DNA of 24,093 nucleotides from CAMDBL01 sp964498125 (GTDB lineage Bacteria; Pseudomonadota; Alphaproteobacteria; Rhizobiales; Hyphomicrobiaceae): positions 1 through 24,093 of the forward strand of contig CAZCGE010000139.1 of assembly GCA_964498125.1 (NCBI GenBank), written 5' to 3'. Under the pieces are notes generated by a model. It made no database searches. It was not told the DNA's origin and worked only from the letters and a program-made list of their open reading frames with translations. Below, one piece after another: positions 8,529-17,592 of this stretch. A program made the position numbers and the translations under genes. The first letter of the stretch is position 1; every line of letters starts with the position of its first letter.

Positions 8529-9893
8529 ATGTTCGACAAAGTGCTGATTGCCAACCGGGGGGAAATCGCGCTGCGCGTGCTGCGGGCGTGCAAGGAGCTT
8601 GGCATCGCGACCGTCGCTGTGCACTCGACCGCGGATGCGGACGCCATGCACGTGCGTCTCGCCGATGAAAGCGTGTGCATCGGACCGCCACCCGCCGCCG
8701 AGAGCTATCTCAACATTCCGCGCCTGCTGTCGGCCTGCGAGATCACTGGCGCCGATGCCGTGCACCCCGGCTACGGATTTCTATCCGAGAACGCTCGCTT
8801 TGCCGAAATCCTGGAAGAGCACAAGATCACCTTCATCGGCCCGACCTCGGAACATATCCGCATCATGGGCGATAAGATAGCCGCCAAGGAAACGGCCAAG
8901 CGACTTGGCATTCCCGTGGTTCCAGGCTCGGCGGGGGCCATCACCAACGACGCCGACGCGCTCGCCGTCGCCAACGAGATGGGCTTTCCCGTCCTGGTGA
9001 AGGCGGCGGCCGGCGGCGGTGGGCGCGGCATGAAGGTCGCCCGCGCCGCCGAGGACCTCAGCACTGCATTGTCGACGGCGCGCTCGGAGGCCAAGGCAGC
9101 TTTCGGCGATGACGCCGTCTACATCGAGAAATACCTGCAGAAGCCGCGCCACATCGAGGTGCAGGTGCTGGGCGACGGCCAGGGCAACGCCATTCACCTC
9201 GGCGAACGCGACTGCTCGCTGCAGCGCCGCCACCAGAAGCTCCTGGAGGAGGCGCCAAGCCCGGCGCTCAACGCCGCCCAGCGCATGCGCATCGGCGAGA
9301 TCGTGGCTACGGCCATGCGCAAGATCAGCTATCGCGGCGTCGGTACCGTTGAATTTCTGTACGAGGACGGCGAGTTCTACTTCATCGAGATGAACACGCG
9401 GCTGCAGGTCGAACATCCGGTGACGGAAATGATCACCGGCCTCGACCTGGTGCTCGAACAGATCCGCGTCGCCTCCGGCGCGCAACTCTCACTGAAGCAA
9501 GAGGATGTCGTCTTTTCCGGCCACGCCATCGAGTGCCGCATCAACGCGGAGAATGCCAGGACATTTCGTCCATCGCCCGGCCAGATCACCTATTGGCATC
9601 CGCCGGGAGGTCTCGGCGTGCGCGTCGACAGCGGCGTCTATCAGGGCTATCGCATCCCACCCTACTACGACAGCCTGATCGGCAAGCTGATCGTGCACGG
9701 CAAGTCGCGCAACGAATGCCTGATGCGCCTGCGCCGCTGCCTGTCTGAGTTCGTCATCGACGGCATCGAAACGACGATCCCGTTGTTCAACGAGCTGATC
9801 CGCCACCCCGACATCGTCGATGGGCTCTACGATATCCATTGGCTCGAGAAGTACCTCGCCGCGGAGCTGCCGCAGAGCAAGCCAGGCGCCTGA
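8529..9893 (+). CDS. accC: Biotin carboxylase subunit of acetyl-CoA carboxylase
   Basis: A 454-residue ATP-grasp enzyme that carboxylates biotin on AccB using ATP and bicarbonate, the first half-reaction of fatty-acid synthesis. The chain opens with the family signature FDKVLIANRGEIALRVLRA and has GYGFLSENA, the glycine-rich ATP loop AAAGGGGRGMKV, HIEVQVLGDG, and the catalytic segment FIEMNTRLQVEHPVTE with the metal-binding Glu and Asn residues. Length and motifs are complete. ATG 8529 is fixed by the conserved N-terminus although no Shine-Dalgarno sequence is present; translation may depend on the hairpin upstream or on coupling to accB. Confidence 0.96.
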   Translation: MFDKVLIANRGEIALRVLRACKELGIATVAVHSTADADAMHVRLADESVCIGPPPAAESYLNIPRLLSACEITGADAVHPGYGFLSENARFAEILEEHKITFIGPTSEHIRIMGDKIAAKETAKRLGIPVVPGSAGAITNDADALAVANEMGFPVLVKAAAGGGGRGMKVARAAEDLSTALSTARSEAKAAFGDDAVYIEKYLQKPRHIEVQVLGDGQGNAIHLGERDCSLQRRHQKLLEEAPSPALNAAQRMRIGEIVATAMRKISYRGVGTVEFLYEDGEFYFIEMNTRLQVEHPVTEMITGLDLVLEQIRVASGAQLSLKQEDVVFSGHAIECRINAENARTFRPSPGQITYWHPPGGLGVRVDSGVYQGYRIPPYYDSLIGKLIVHGKSRNECLMRLRRCLSEFVIDGIETTIPLFNELIRHPDIVDGLYDIHWLEKYLAAELPQSKPGA

Positions 9894-9947
9894 GGCGAAA
9901 AGGCCGGGATTTGATAGAGGGCAGCCCCCTCATCTGGGGACAGACGC

Positions 9948-10838
9948 ATGACCGCAACACTCCTCACCCTGGACCACCTGAACGGCCTCGGCGGCTCTAC
10001 ATTCGCCGCGGCACTCGGCGACATCTTCGAGCACGCACCATGGGTCGCCGAGGCTGCCGCGGCGCGCCGGCCGTTCGCCAGCGTCGCCGCGTTGCACGAG
10101 GCGATGCTCGATACGGTCCAGCAGGCCACGGCCGATGCCCAGCTTGCCTTCATCAAGGGCCACCCTGAGCTTGGCGGCAAGGTCGCCCGTGCCGGCGCCA
10201 TGACGCAGGCGTCCATCGCCGAGCAGGGCGCCTTGGGACTGGACCGGCTGAGCGATGCGGAATTCGAGCACTTCGCCCGGCTCAATGCCGCGTACCAGCA
10301 GCGCTTCGGCTTTCCGTTCGTCATCTGCGTGCGCCGCCACACGCGCGATTCGGTCCTGCACAACTTCGAGCGCCGGCTCGCCCATGACCGGGACAACGAG
10401 CTGGCCACCGCCATCGGCGAGATCGGGCATATTACGCGGTTGCGGCTGGTGGCCAAGGTGGACGGGCCCGGAAAACCGAAAATCGATGGGCGGCTGTCAA
10501 CCCACGTCCTCGACACCAGCCGTGGACGGCCCGCGCCCGGCGTCCGCGTCGTCCTGTCGGAAATCGGCGCCAGCGCGCGTGCGGTGCTCGCCGAGGCGAC
10601 GACCAATCGGGATGGGCGGACGGACGGCCCGCTATTGGCGGGTGGGCCGCTGCGGATCGGCACCTATGAGCTGGTTTTCCAGGTCGGCCAGTATTTCTCC
10701 TTGGCGCGACAGCCCTCGAGCGACCCCGCCTACCTCGACCTGATCCCGATCCGCTTCAACATCGCCGAGCCGGAAGGTCATTACCACGTGCCGCTGCTGG
10801 TCAGCCCCTGGAGCTACACCACCTATCGCGGCAGTTGA
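9948..10838 (+). CDS. Fused OHCU decarboxylase / 5-hydroxyisourate hydrolase (allantoin synthase type)
   Basis: A 296-residue cytosolic bifunctional enzyme for the two steps after urate oxidase: 5-hydroxyisourate to OHCU, then decarboxylation to S-allantoin. Residues about 1-165 are UraD-like: LDHLNGLGGSTFAAALGDIF, the HPELGGK motif with likely catalytic H72, and RFGFPFVICVR. Residues about 180-296 are UraH (transthyretin-like): LSTHVLDTSRGRPAPGVRV with H186, and the invariant C-terminal YRGS. The order UraD-UraH matches plant allantoin synthase and some bacterial fusions. No urate oxidase, allantoinase or xanthine dehydrogenase gene lies nearby, so the pathway must be completed elsewhere. 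GGGGACAGACGC precedes the ATG. Confidence 0.92.
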   Translation: MTATLLTLDHLNGLGGSTFAAALGDIFEHAPWVAEAAAARRPFASVAALHEAMLDTVQQATADAQLAFIKGHPELGGKVARAGAMTQASIAEQGALGLDRLSDAEFEHFARLNAAYQQRFGFPFVICVRRHTRDSVLHNFERRLAHDRDNELATAIGEIGHITRLRLVAKVDGPGKPKIDGRLSTHVLDTSRGRPAPGVRVVLSEIGASARAVLAEATTNRDGRTDGPLLAGGPLRIGTYELVFQVGQYFSLARQPSSDPAYLDLIPIRFNIAEPEGHYHVPLLVSPWSYTTYRGS

Positions 10839-10860
10839 GCATGCCCGTTGCCGCGGCGGC

Positions 10861-11700
10861 TCAATGCGACAGCAGTGTCGGCACGGTCATGTGGCGGGCG
10901 ATGCCGCGCGTGACGCCGCCGAACACCAGCTCGCGGAAGCGCGAGTGGCCATAGGCGCCCATCACCAGCAGGTCGGCGCTGTCGTCGGCCAACCGGTTCA
11001 GGATCTCGTCTGAAACGCTGGTCTCCGGAGCGATTGTGCGCTGGCTCGAGACCTTGACGCCGTGGCGCGCCAGCGCTGCCGCGATCTCGGTGTCGGGCAG
11101 GATCGAGGCGTCGTCCCGCCGTGCCGCGGCTTCGATGGTCAGAATCTTGACGCTCTTGGCGCCCATCAGAAGCGGCAGGGCGTCGAACGTCGCGCGGGCA
11201 GATTCGCGCTTGCCGTTCCAGGCCACCATGACGCGCTCGCCGATCTTGGCGTATGTCCCGACACGCGGCACGATCAGCACCGGCCGGCCGCACTCGAGAG
11301 CGAGCCGCTCAGGAAAATCCAATACCGGCGACATGTCCCAATCTGGGTCGGTCTGGCTGGCCACCACGAGGTCGGCTGCCCGGCCGTGCTCCATGACGAT
11401 GGTGGCCAGATCGGCGTGCGCAGCCTTGACGCTGCGCCATTCCGGCACCAGCGGCTTTCCGGCAGCCGCGGTATCGAAGATCTTGCGGATGCGATCGGCC
11501 TCCTCGCGCGCGGCCGCGACGAGCCCACTCAGCACATCGCCGCCATAGGGCAGCGCCACCGGCGGCGCCATGGGCATCGAGGGGTACACATACAGCCCGA
11601 TCACGTGCGCATTGAAACGCTGCGCCAGAGCCAGCGTCGGCGCCAACACAGCCGCGGCTCTGCGTTCATCATTGAGATGCACGAGGATGGTTTTGTACAT
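10861..11700 (-). CDS. Universal stress protein with two UspA domains
   Basis: A 279-residue cytosolic protein with tandem Usp domains. The first begins YKTILVHLNDERRAAAVLAP; the second begins at about residue 155 with ERVMVAWNGKRESARATFDA. The second domain ends in a complete nucleotide-binding signature, MGAYGHSRFRELVFGGVTR, followed by TVPTLLSH. The matching site in domain 1 is degenerate (VASQTDPDWDMSP), so only the second domain is likely to bind ATP. Its end lies 22 nt from the UraD-UraH stop (convergent). It follows csaA on the same strand after 133 nt containing a hairpin, so separate transcription is likely. Confidence 0.9.
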   Translation of the reverse strand: MYKTILVHLNDERRAAAVLAPTLALAQRFNAHVIGLYVYPSMPMAPPVALPYGGDVLSGLVAAAREEADRIRKIFDTAAAGKPLVPEWRSVKAAHADLATIVMEHGRAADLVVASQTDPDWDMSPVLDFPERLALECGRPVLIVPRVGTYAKIGERVMVAWNGKRESARATFDALPLLMGAKSVKILTIEAAARRDDASILPDTEIAAALARHGVKVSSQRTIAPETSVSDEILNRLADDSADLLVMGAYGHSRFRELVFGGVTRGIARHMTVPTLLSH

Positions 11701-11807
11701 GGTGCGCTCGCTCTCCGTTTCTCTGGATCGACAGGGAAACTATGCGATCCTGCCGTCGCATCGGCCTTGATGCCGGTCAATCATCCGGCGGTAGGTGGGC
11801 ACACCGA

Positions 11808-11828
11808 CAGGCAATACCACATTGCCTG
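11808..11828 (-). terminator. Hairpin after csaA, possible terminator
   Basis: CAGGCAAT (11808-11815) pairs with ATTGCCTG (11821-11828) around a 5-nt loop, a perfect 8-bp stem just past the csaA stop codon. No U run follows on the minus strand, so intrinsic termination is uncertain. Confidence 0.4.
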
Positions 11829-11833
11829 CCAGG

Positions 11834-12193
11834 TTAGAACAACCGTCCGCCGTTCGGCACTTTCTGGTCGGGTGAGAACAGGACGACGGCGCCGCCGGAG
11901 TCCGGGAAACCGAGCGTCAGCACTTCGGACATGAATTTGCTGATTTGGCGCGGCGGGAAATTGACGACCGCGGCGACCTGGCGGCCGATCAGCGCCTCGG
12001 GCCGATAATGCACGGTGAGCTGCGCCGAGCTCTTCTTGACGCCGATTTCGGCTCCGAAGTCGATCTCGAGCTTGATGGCGGGCTGCCTCGCCTCGGGGAA
12101 AGGTTCGGCCGCGATGATGGTGCCGACCCGGACATCGACGCTGAGAAACTCAGCGAAGCTGATTGTGCCTGATCTCTGCTCGGGCCCATCCAT
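11834..12193 (-). CDS. csaA: CsaA-type tRNA-binding-domain protein
   Basis: A 119-residue cytosolic single-domain protein of the EMAPII/tRNA-binding OB fold. It starts at ATG 12193 with AGGGA just upstream. FAEFLSVDVRVGTIIAAEPF, PAIKLEIDFG, and the typical C-terminal run from NFPPRQISKFMSEVLTLGF to the end are diagnostic of CsaA, described as a Sec-linked chaperone in Bacillus and present in many proteobacteria. Length agrees with the family. It is 40 nt downstream of the TetR gene on the same strand, so the two are probably co-transcribed. Confidence 0.9.
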   Translation of the reverse strand: MDGPEQRSGTISFAEFLSVDVRVGTIIAAEPFPEARQPAIKLEIDFGAEIGVKKSSAQLTVHYRPEALIGRQVAAVVNFPPRQISKFMSEVLTLGFPDSGGAVVLFSPDQKVPNGGRLF

Positions 12194-12233
12194 CGGCTAT
12201 CCCTCATGTCCACCCATGTCGCTGGCGCAGGAC

Positions 12234-12932
12234 TCAATGCGGTGCGTTCGTGCCCGAGGCCCCCGCCATGGTCTCGGCGCCTGATGCGGGGGCCGCGGCG
12301 CCATCCTTGGCGCCCCGTCCCGATCGGCGGAAGGGTGACAGCCCGCACGCCAGTCGCTCGGCGAACCCCAAGGCGTCGTCGACCAACCGCAGCGTGCGCT
12401 CGCCGCTTCTGAGCCGGCGATCGAGGGCGGCCATGGTGCGCGCGAAGCCCGGATCATCGTCATCGAGCCAGATCTGGAAGACCCCGGCATAGACCGAGGC
12501 CAGCCCCGCGAGCCGGACACCGCCGCCAAGACCATCGGTGCCGATGCCAGCTGCCTGCAGCATCCAGTGCTGCGCGATCATGACGCTGCGAAGCAACGCT
12601 GGATCCAGGCTGCCCGACCGCGCGATGGACCGCAGTGCCTGCCGATAAGGCGCGAGCGCGTCAAACCGGCTCATGACCACCTCGAACAGCGCATCGCGCA
12701 CGGCCTGCCCCTCGGTTCTGGCCGGCAGCCGGCGCAGCATGTCATCATCGATGGTGCGCGAGAAGGCGTGCAGGATCGCGCCTTTCGAGGCGAAATGCCC
12801 CTTGAGATCGATCAGGCCCAGGCCGGCGGCCTCGGCGATGTCGAGTAACGCGACGGAAGGCCATGGCTTGTCTGCCGCCAGCCGCATCGCGGCGGCTAGA
12901 ATCCGGCCCGGCTCGCTCGTTTCATCGATCAT
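12234..12932 (-). CDS. TetR-family transcriptional regulator
   Basis: A 232-residue regulator. Residues about 8-55 form the TetR helix-turn-helix: AAAMRLAADKPWPSVALLDIAEAAGL followed by HFASKGAILHAF. The remaining helical part would be the ligand-binding and dimer domain. The last ~25 residues are Ala/Gly-rich and probably disordered. ATG 12932 (MIDETSEPGR) is chosen because the HTH then begins close to the N-terminus; the frame is open far upstream but is antisense to the NTF2-like gene. It is divergent from 13053 with a 120-nt spacer, so it may regulate that gene, itself and csaA. The effector is unknown. Confidence 0.85.
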   Translation of the reverse strand: MIDETSEPGRILAAAMRLAADKPWPSVALLDIAEAAGLGLIDLKGHFASKGAILHAFSRTIDDDMLRRLPARTEGQAVRDALFEVVMSRFDALAPYRQALRSIARSGSLDPALLRSVMIAQHWMLQAAGIGTDGLGGGVRLAGLASVYAGVFQIWLDDDDPGFARTMAALDRRLRSGERTLRLVDDALGFAERLACGLSPFRRSGRGAKDGAAAPASGAETMAGASGTNAPH

Positions 12933-13052
12933 GGCGGTCTCCGATTGCGCAGCTCTGCCAATAGGTGGGGCCGGTTCTGCAAGAATACCAGCCGACTTGG
13001 GGTCGCGGGACAGTATATTGCCTGATGAAACTGAAACGAGGGAGGATGATCC

Positions 13053-13433
13053 ATGGCTAACGCGACCGCCATTGCCGAGATCAAGGCCGTCGAGGACCAG
13101 CGCACCGCCGCCATGCTGGCGCTCGACGTCGAGAAGCTCGATGCGCTGCTCGACGACGATCTCAGCTACATGCATTCGAGCGGCGTGACGGACAGCAAGA
13201 AAACCTACCTCGACGGCGTGCGCGGCAAGACCTGGGAGTACAAGAGCATCACGCGCGAGGATGTGCGCATTGCCGTCAAAGGCGACACGGCGACCGTCTT
13301 CTGCCATCTGATGCTGACGTTCCATCTGCGTGGGGAACCGCGCAGCGTCGACAGCAACGCGCTGGCGGTGTGGACCAAGGCATCCGGCAGCTGGCGCCTG
13401 CTCGCGGTTTTGTCCAGTGCACGGCCGAAATAA
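13053..13433 (+). CDS. NTF2-like (SnoaL/DUF4440-type) protein
   Basis: A 126-residue small cone-shaped-fold protein. The pattern AIAEIKAVEDQRTAAMLALD, LDALLDDDLSYMHSSGVTDS, KKTYLDGVRGK, a central beta region (VRIAVKGDTATVFCHLMLTF) and a closing W-x-L strand (SGSWRLLAVLSS) is typical of DUF4440/SnoaL-like proteins. These may be small enzymes or ligand-binding proteins; no specific substrate can be given. GGGAGGATGATCC before ATG 13053 is a strong ribosome-binding site. The MBL gene starts 20 nt after its stop, so the two form an operon. Confidence 0.85.
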   Translation: MANATAIAEIKAVEDQRTAAMLALDVEKLDALLDDDLSYMHSSGVTDSKKTYLDGVRGKTWEYKSITREDVRIAVKGDTATVFCHLMLTFHLRGEPRSVDSNALAVWTKASGSWRLLAVLSSARPK

Positions 13434-13453
13434 TCCACCAGGGGAGCAATGCC

Positions 13454-14329
13454 ATGACCATCGCGCTCGGAGACATCACGATTCAACCCGTCGTCGAGGA
13501 CCAGTTTCCGTTCCTCGATCCGATGAATTTCTTTCCCAAGCTGACGAAAGAAATACTGGAGGAAAACCGCGGCTGGCTCGAGCCACGCCATATCGACCCC
13601 AAGACAGGCAAGCTGCTGTTCGCTTTCCAGAGTTTTCTCATCAAGACGCCCCAGCACAACATTCTGATCGACACCTGCGTCGGCAACGACAAGCCGCGCG
13701 CCGGCGGTCGCTTCCCATTCTGGCACGAACAGAAGAGCGATCGCTTCGAGAAGAACCTGAAGGCGGCCGGGCTGACCTTCGCCGATATCGACTTCGTCAT
13801 GTGCACGCACCTGCACGTCGACCATGTTGGCTGGAACACCAGGCTCGAGAACGGCCGCTGGGTGCCGACGTTCCCCAAGGCGCGCTATCTGGTCGCCGAC
13901 CGGGAATTGGAGTTCTGGACCGCGCGCGAGAAACAGGACCCCTCGTTCTGCCCCCAGATCAGGGACAGCGTGCTGCCGATCGTCGAGGCACAGCGCGTCG
14001 ATCTGGTGAAAAGCGACCACCAGTTCTCCGATCAGATCAAGTTGATCCCGACGCCGGGGCATACGATCGACCACTTCTCCGTCCACGTCGGCAAGCCCGG
14101 CAAGGATGCGGTCATCACCGGCGATATGATCCATTCACCGCTACAGGCCCGCTACCCCGAGCTGGGCATGCTCGCCGATTACGACAGCGCCGAGGCCGGC
14201 CGTTCGCGCCGCCGCGTCTTCGGCCAATTCTGTGATACCTCGACGGTATTCTGTACGGCGCATTTCTCAGCGCCCTCGACCGGTCGCGTCACACGCTGGG
14301 ACGACGGGTTCAGGTTCGTCGATCTGTGA
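13454..14329 (+). CDS. Metallo-beta-lactamase-fold hydrolase
   Basis: A 291-residue cytosolic protein of the MBL fold, resembling quorum-quenching lactonase or N-acyl hydrolase relatives. The metal motif HLHVDHVGW (H119, H121, D123, H124) is complete. Later ligands are likely H in TPGHTIDHFS, D in ITGDMIHSP and H in FCTAHFSAP. The N-terminus (DITIQPVVEDQFPFLDPMNF) and FQSFLIKTPQHNILIDTCVG match the family's first strands. ATG 13454 is in frame and follows GGGGAGC; an ATG at 13449 is out of frame. The substrate is unknown. It follows the NTF2-like gene closely. Confidence 0.88.
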   Translation: MTIALGDITIQPVVEDQFPFLDPMNFFPKLTKEILEENRGWLEPRHIDPKTGKLLFAFQSFLIKTPQHNILIDTCVGNDKPRAGGRFPFWHEQKSDRFEKNLKAAGLTFADIDFVMCTHLHVDHVGWNTRLENGRWVPTFPKARYLVADRELEFWTAREKQDPSFCPQIRDSVLPIVEAQRVDLVKSDHQFSDQIKLIPTPGHTIDHFSVHVGKPGKDAVITGDMIHSPLQARYPELGMLADYDSAEAGRSRRRVFGQFCDTSTVFCTAHFSAPSTGRVTRWDDGFRFVDL

Positions 14330-14339
14330 GCGCGGCGAA

Positions 14340-14362
14340 GTGTCTGACGTTTTGTCAGACAC
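14340..14362. terminator. 9-bp perfect hairpin in the convergent spacer
   Basis: GTGTCTGAC (14340-14348) pairs with GTCAGACAC (14354-14362) around GTTTT. It lies 11 nt after the MBL stop, where MBL and rhlE transcripts converge. No U run follows, so it may be a REP-type palindrome that also ends transcripts. Confidence 0.4.
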
Positions 14363-14383
14363 CTGGGGCACGACCGCCGAAAA

Positions 14384-14585
14384 GGTGTCTGAAACGAAAG
14401 AAATGCGCCAAGACCTGGTGCCGGGCAAACGTCTCAGGTCCGCCATGCACATTTCCCTGCCTACTACACGTTATGTTATAACATTGCAGCGATGAAGGCA
14501 GGGGCTGCAATTGCATCGGCGGGCGACTGCTTTCGTCATCGAGGGTCAGCGCAGCTGGTGTTCGCCCGACCAGAGATCAGACACC
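14384..14585 (-). repeat. ~200-bp structured repeat element, copy A
   Basis: Bounded by inverted GGTGTCTGA (14384-14392) and TCAGACACC (14577-14585). Its minus strand aligns along nearly its whole length with 19255-19444 and 19449-19653: CGAACACCAGC, GACCCTCGATGACGAAAGCAG, TGCAATTGCAGCCCCTGCCT, an A+T-rich palindrome, GTTTGCCCGGCACC, and TTTCTTTCGTTTC. The palindrome here is ATGTTATAACAT (14473-14484), flanked by CCCTGCCT/AGGCAGGG arms. It fills the spacer between the convergent MBL and rhlE genes. No transposase is present, so it is probably a non-autonomous mobile element. Confidence 0.75.
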
Positions 14586-14600
14586 GACATCGTCGCGCGC

Positions 14601-16421
<1,821 letters not shown>

Positions 16422-16423
16422 GC

Positions 16424-16460
16424 CCTGGCACAACCCGCTTTGCGGGATCTTGGCACCAGG
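16424..16460 (-). promoter_or_regulatory. Hairpin covering the rhlE ribosome-binding site
   Basis: On the minus strand CCTGG (16460-16456) can pair with CCAGG (16428-16424), which includes most of the AGGG ribosome-binding sequence. An inner stem pairs CCCGC (16446-16442) with GCGGG (16438-16434) around a 3-nt loop. Opening of this structure could control rhlE translation; that is inference. Confidence 0.35.
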
Positions 16461-16711
16461 TTCGACGGAGCGCAGGGGAGATCGGGATGCCTCAAAGCGG
16501 CAAAGGAAGGATCTGGTCTCGAAAAGGGATCAATGGTGTGGTGATCCCCTGCGCCCTTGACGCGTTTCTGCTGACACAAGTCGCCTCGAAACGCAAGGAA
16601 CTCCATGCATGGCGAGCATGTCCGAATGATGACAATACGGGTTTTCCCCCAGCGGACATGGTGTCGGGCGGACCCGCGCGCCAGGGCAATCCCGCTGTGC
16701 CGTTGCCAAAA

Positions 16712-16741
16712 TTGACATCAGGCTGATCCTTGCCCAATTAT
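16712..16741 (+). promoter_or_regulatory. Sigma70-type promoter for the alpha/beta hydrolase gene
   Basis: A perfect TTGACA -35 box (16712-16717) is followed after 18 nt by AATTAT (16736-16741), a 4/6 match to TATAAT. The start codon lies 31 nt beyond. The -10 box lies inside a 17-nt palindrome. Confidence 0.5.
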
Positions 16742-16747
16742 TGGGCA
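16731..16747. promoter_or_regulatory. 17-nt palindrome overlapping the -10 box, likely operator
   Basis: TGCCCAAT-T-ATTGGGCA is a perfect palindrome with 8-bp arms around one base. It covers the proposed -10 element and transcription start of the alpha/beta hydrolase gene, the usual place for a repressor site. The binding protein is unknown. Confidence 0.5.
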
Positions 16748-16771
16748 GGGGTAACCCGAAAGGCACGAGCC

Positions 16772-17479
16772 ATGTCGAAAGCAACCAGACCCCACCTCAT
16801 CCTCGTGCCGGGCCTGTTGTGTTCCGCCGAACTTTTTGCGGCGCAGCGGCAGGGACTGGCCGATGTCGCCGACATGACGATCGGGCGCCACACCGGCCAT
16901 GCCAGCATGGCCGACATCGCCCGCGACATTTTGAAAACAGCACCCGCCCGGTTCTCGGTCGCCGGCCTGTCGATGGGCGGCTATGTCGCATTCGAACTCG
17001 TCCGCCAGGCACCGCGACGCGTCGAACGGCTGGCGCTGCTGGATACCGGCCCGCGCCCGGACCTGCCCGAGCGCAGCGCGGCGCGGCGCAAGCTGATCGA
17101 GCTGGGCCGTGAATTTGGCATGGCCGCCGTGCAGAAATCGCTGCTGCCGCATCTGATCCACACCGATCGGCTCAATGACAAGCCACTGATCGACCGGGTT
17201 GTGCAGATGGCGGTGGATACCGGCTTTGATGCCTTCGTGCGTCAGCAGGAGGCGCTGATCGGCCGGCCGGATTCGCGCCCATTCCTGAAAGAGATCCGCT
17301 GTCCGACATTGATTGTGGTGGGCGACGCCGACATCCTGACGCCGCCGGAGATTGCCCGCGAGTTGCATGCCGGCATCACCGGCAGCCGGCTGGAGGTGAT
17401 CGCTGGTTGCGGGCACCTCTCGACCATGGAGCGGCCGGAGGCGGTGAATAGTTTGTTGAGGGAGTGGTTCGCTTGTTAA
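16772..17479 (+). CDS. Alpha/beta-fold hydrolase
   Basis: A 235-residue cytosolic alpha/beta hydrolase. HLILVPGLLCSAELF gives the oxyanion-hole strand-loop, GLSMGGY carries the nucleophile S67, VVGDADILTPPE the acid residue, and GCGHLSTMERPE the catalytic H215. The cap region is short, so small esters or thioesters are plausible, but the substrate cannot be inferred. ATG 16772 (MSKATRPHL) is chosen because the core fold begins eight residues later; an in-frame ATG at 16730 lies upstream of the proposed transcription start. It seems to be transcribed alone from the promoter at 16712-16741. Confidence 0.85.
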   Translation: MSKATRPHLILVPGLLCSAELFAAQRQGLADVADMTIGRHTGHASMADIARDILKTAPARFSVAGLSMGGYVAFELVRQAPRRVERLALLDTGPRPDLPERSAARRKLIELGREFGMAAVQKSLLPHLIHTDRLNDKPLIDRVVQMAVDTGFDAFVRQQEALIGRPDSRPFLKEIRCPTLIVVGDADILTPPEIARELHAGITGSRLEVIAGCGHLSTMERPEAVNSLLREWFAC

Positions 17480-17495
17480 CCTTGCGCCGCCCTCA

Positions 17496-17575
17496 TCCCG
17501 ACGCAGGTCGGGACCCACGGGGCGTTCCACGATGAATTTGGCTTGTCGTGGGTGACCTTCGCCGGCATGACGAAA
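17496..17575. repeat. Palindromic repeat remnant between the hydrolase and Uma2 genes
   Basis: TCCCGAC/GTCGGGA pair at 17496-17502 and 17507-17513 around a 4-nt loop, and CCACGA/TCGTGG at 17527-17532 and 17546-17551. On the minus strand the right end reads CGTCATGCCGGCGAAGG, the start of a class of dispersed intergenic repeats common in alphaproteobacteria (from memory). It may end the hydrolase transcript. Confidence 0.5.
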
Positions 17576-17592
17576 TGTGATAGAGTTTGCTA

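Larger units (their letters stand above)
16422..16771. other. Divergent rhlE / alpha-beta hydrolase spacer
   Basis: 350 bases without a convincing gene. The rhlE side is a long leader with a hairpin next to the start codon (16424-16460). The hydrolase side holds a promoter and an overlapping palindrome (16712-16747). Short frames crossing it have no ribosome-binding site or recognisable composition. Confidence 0.55.

Noticed and set aside
13454..14329. Beta-lactamase resistance gene
   Set aside because: The MBL fold covers many hydrolases; the N-terminus and length fit lactonase-like relatives better, and no signal peptide is present.
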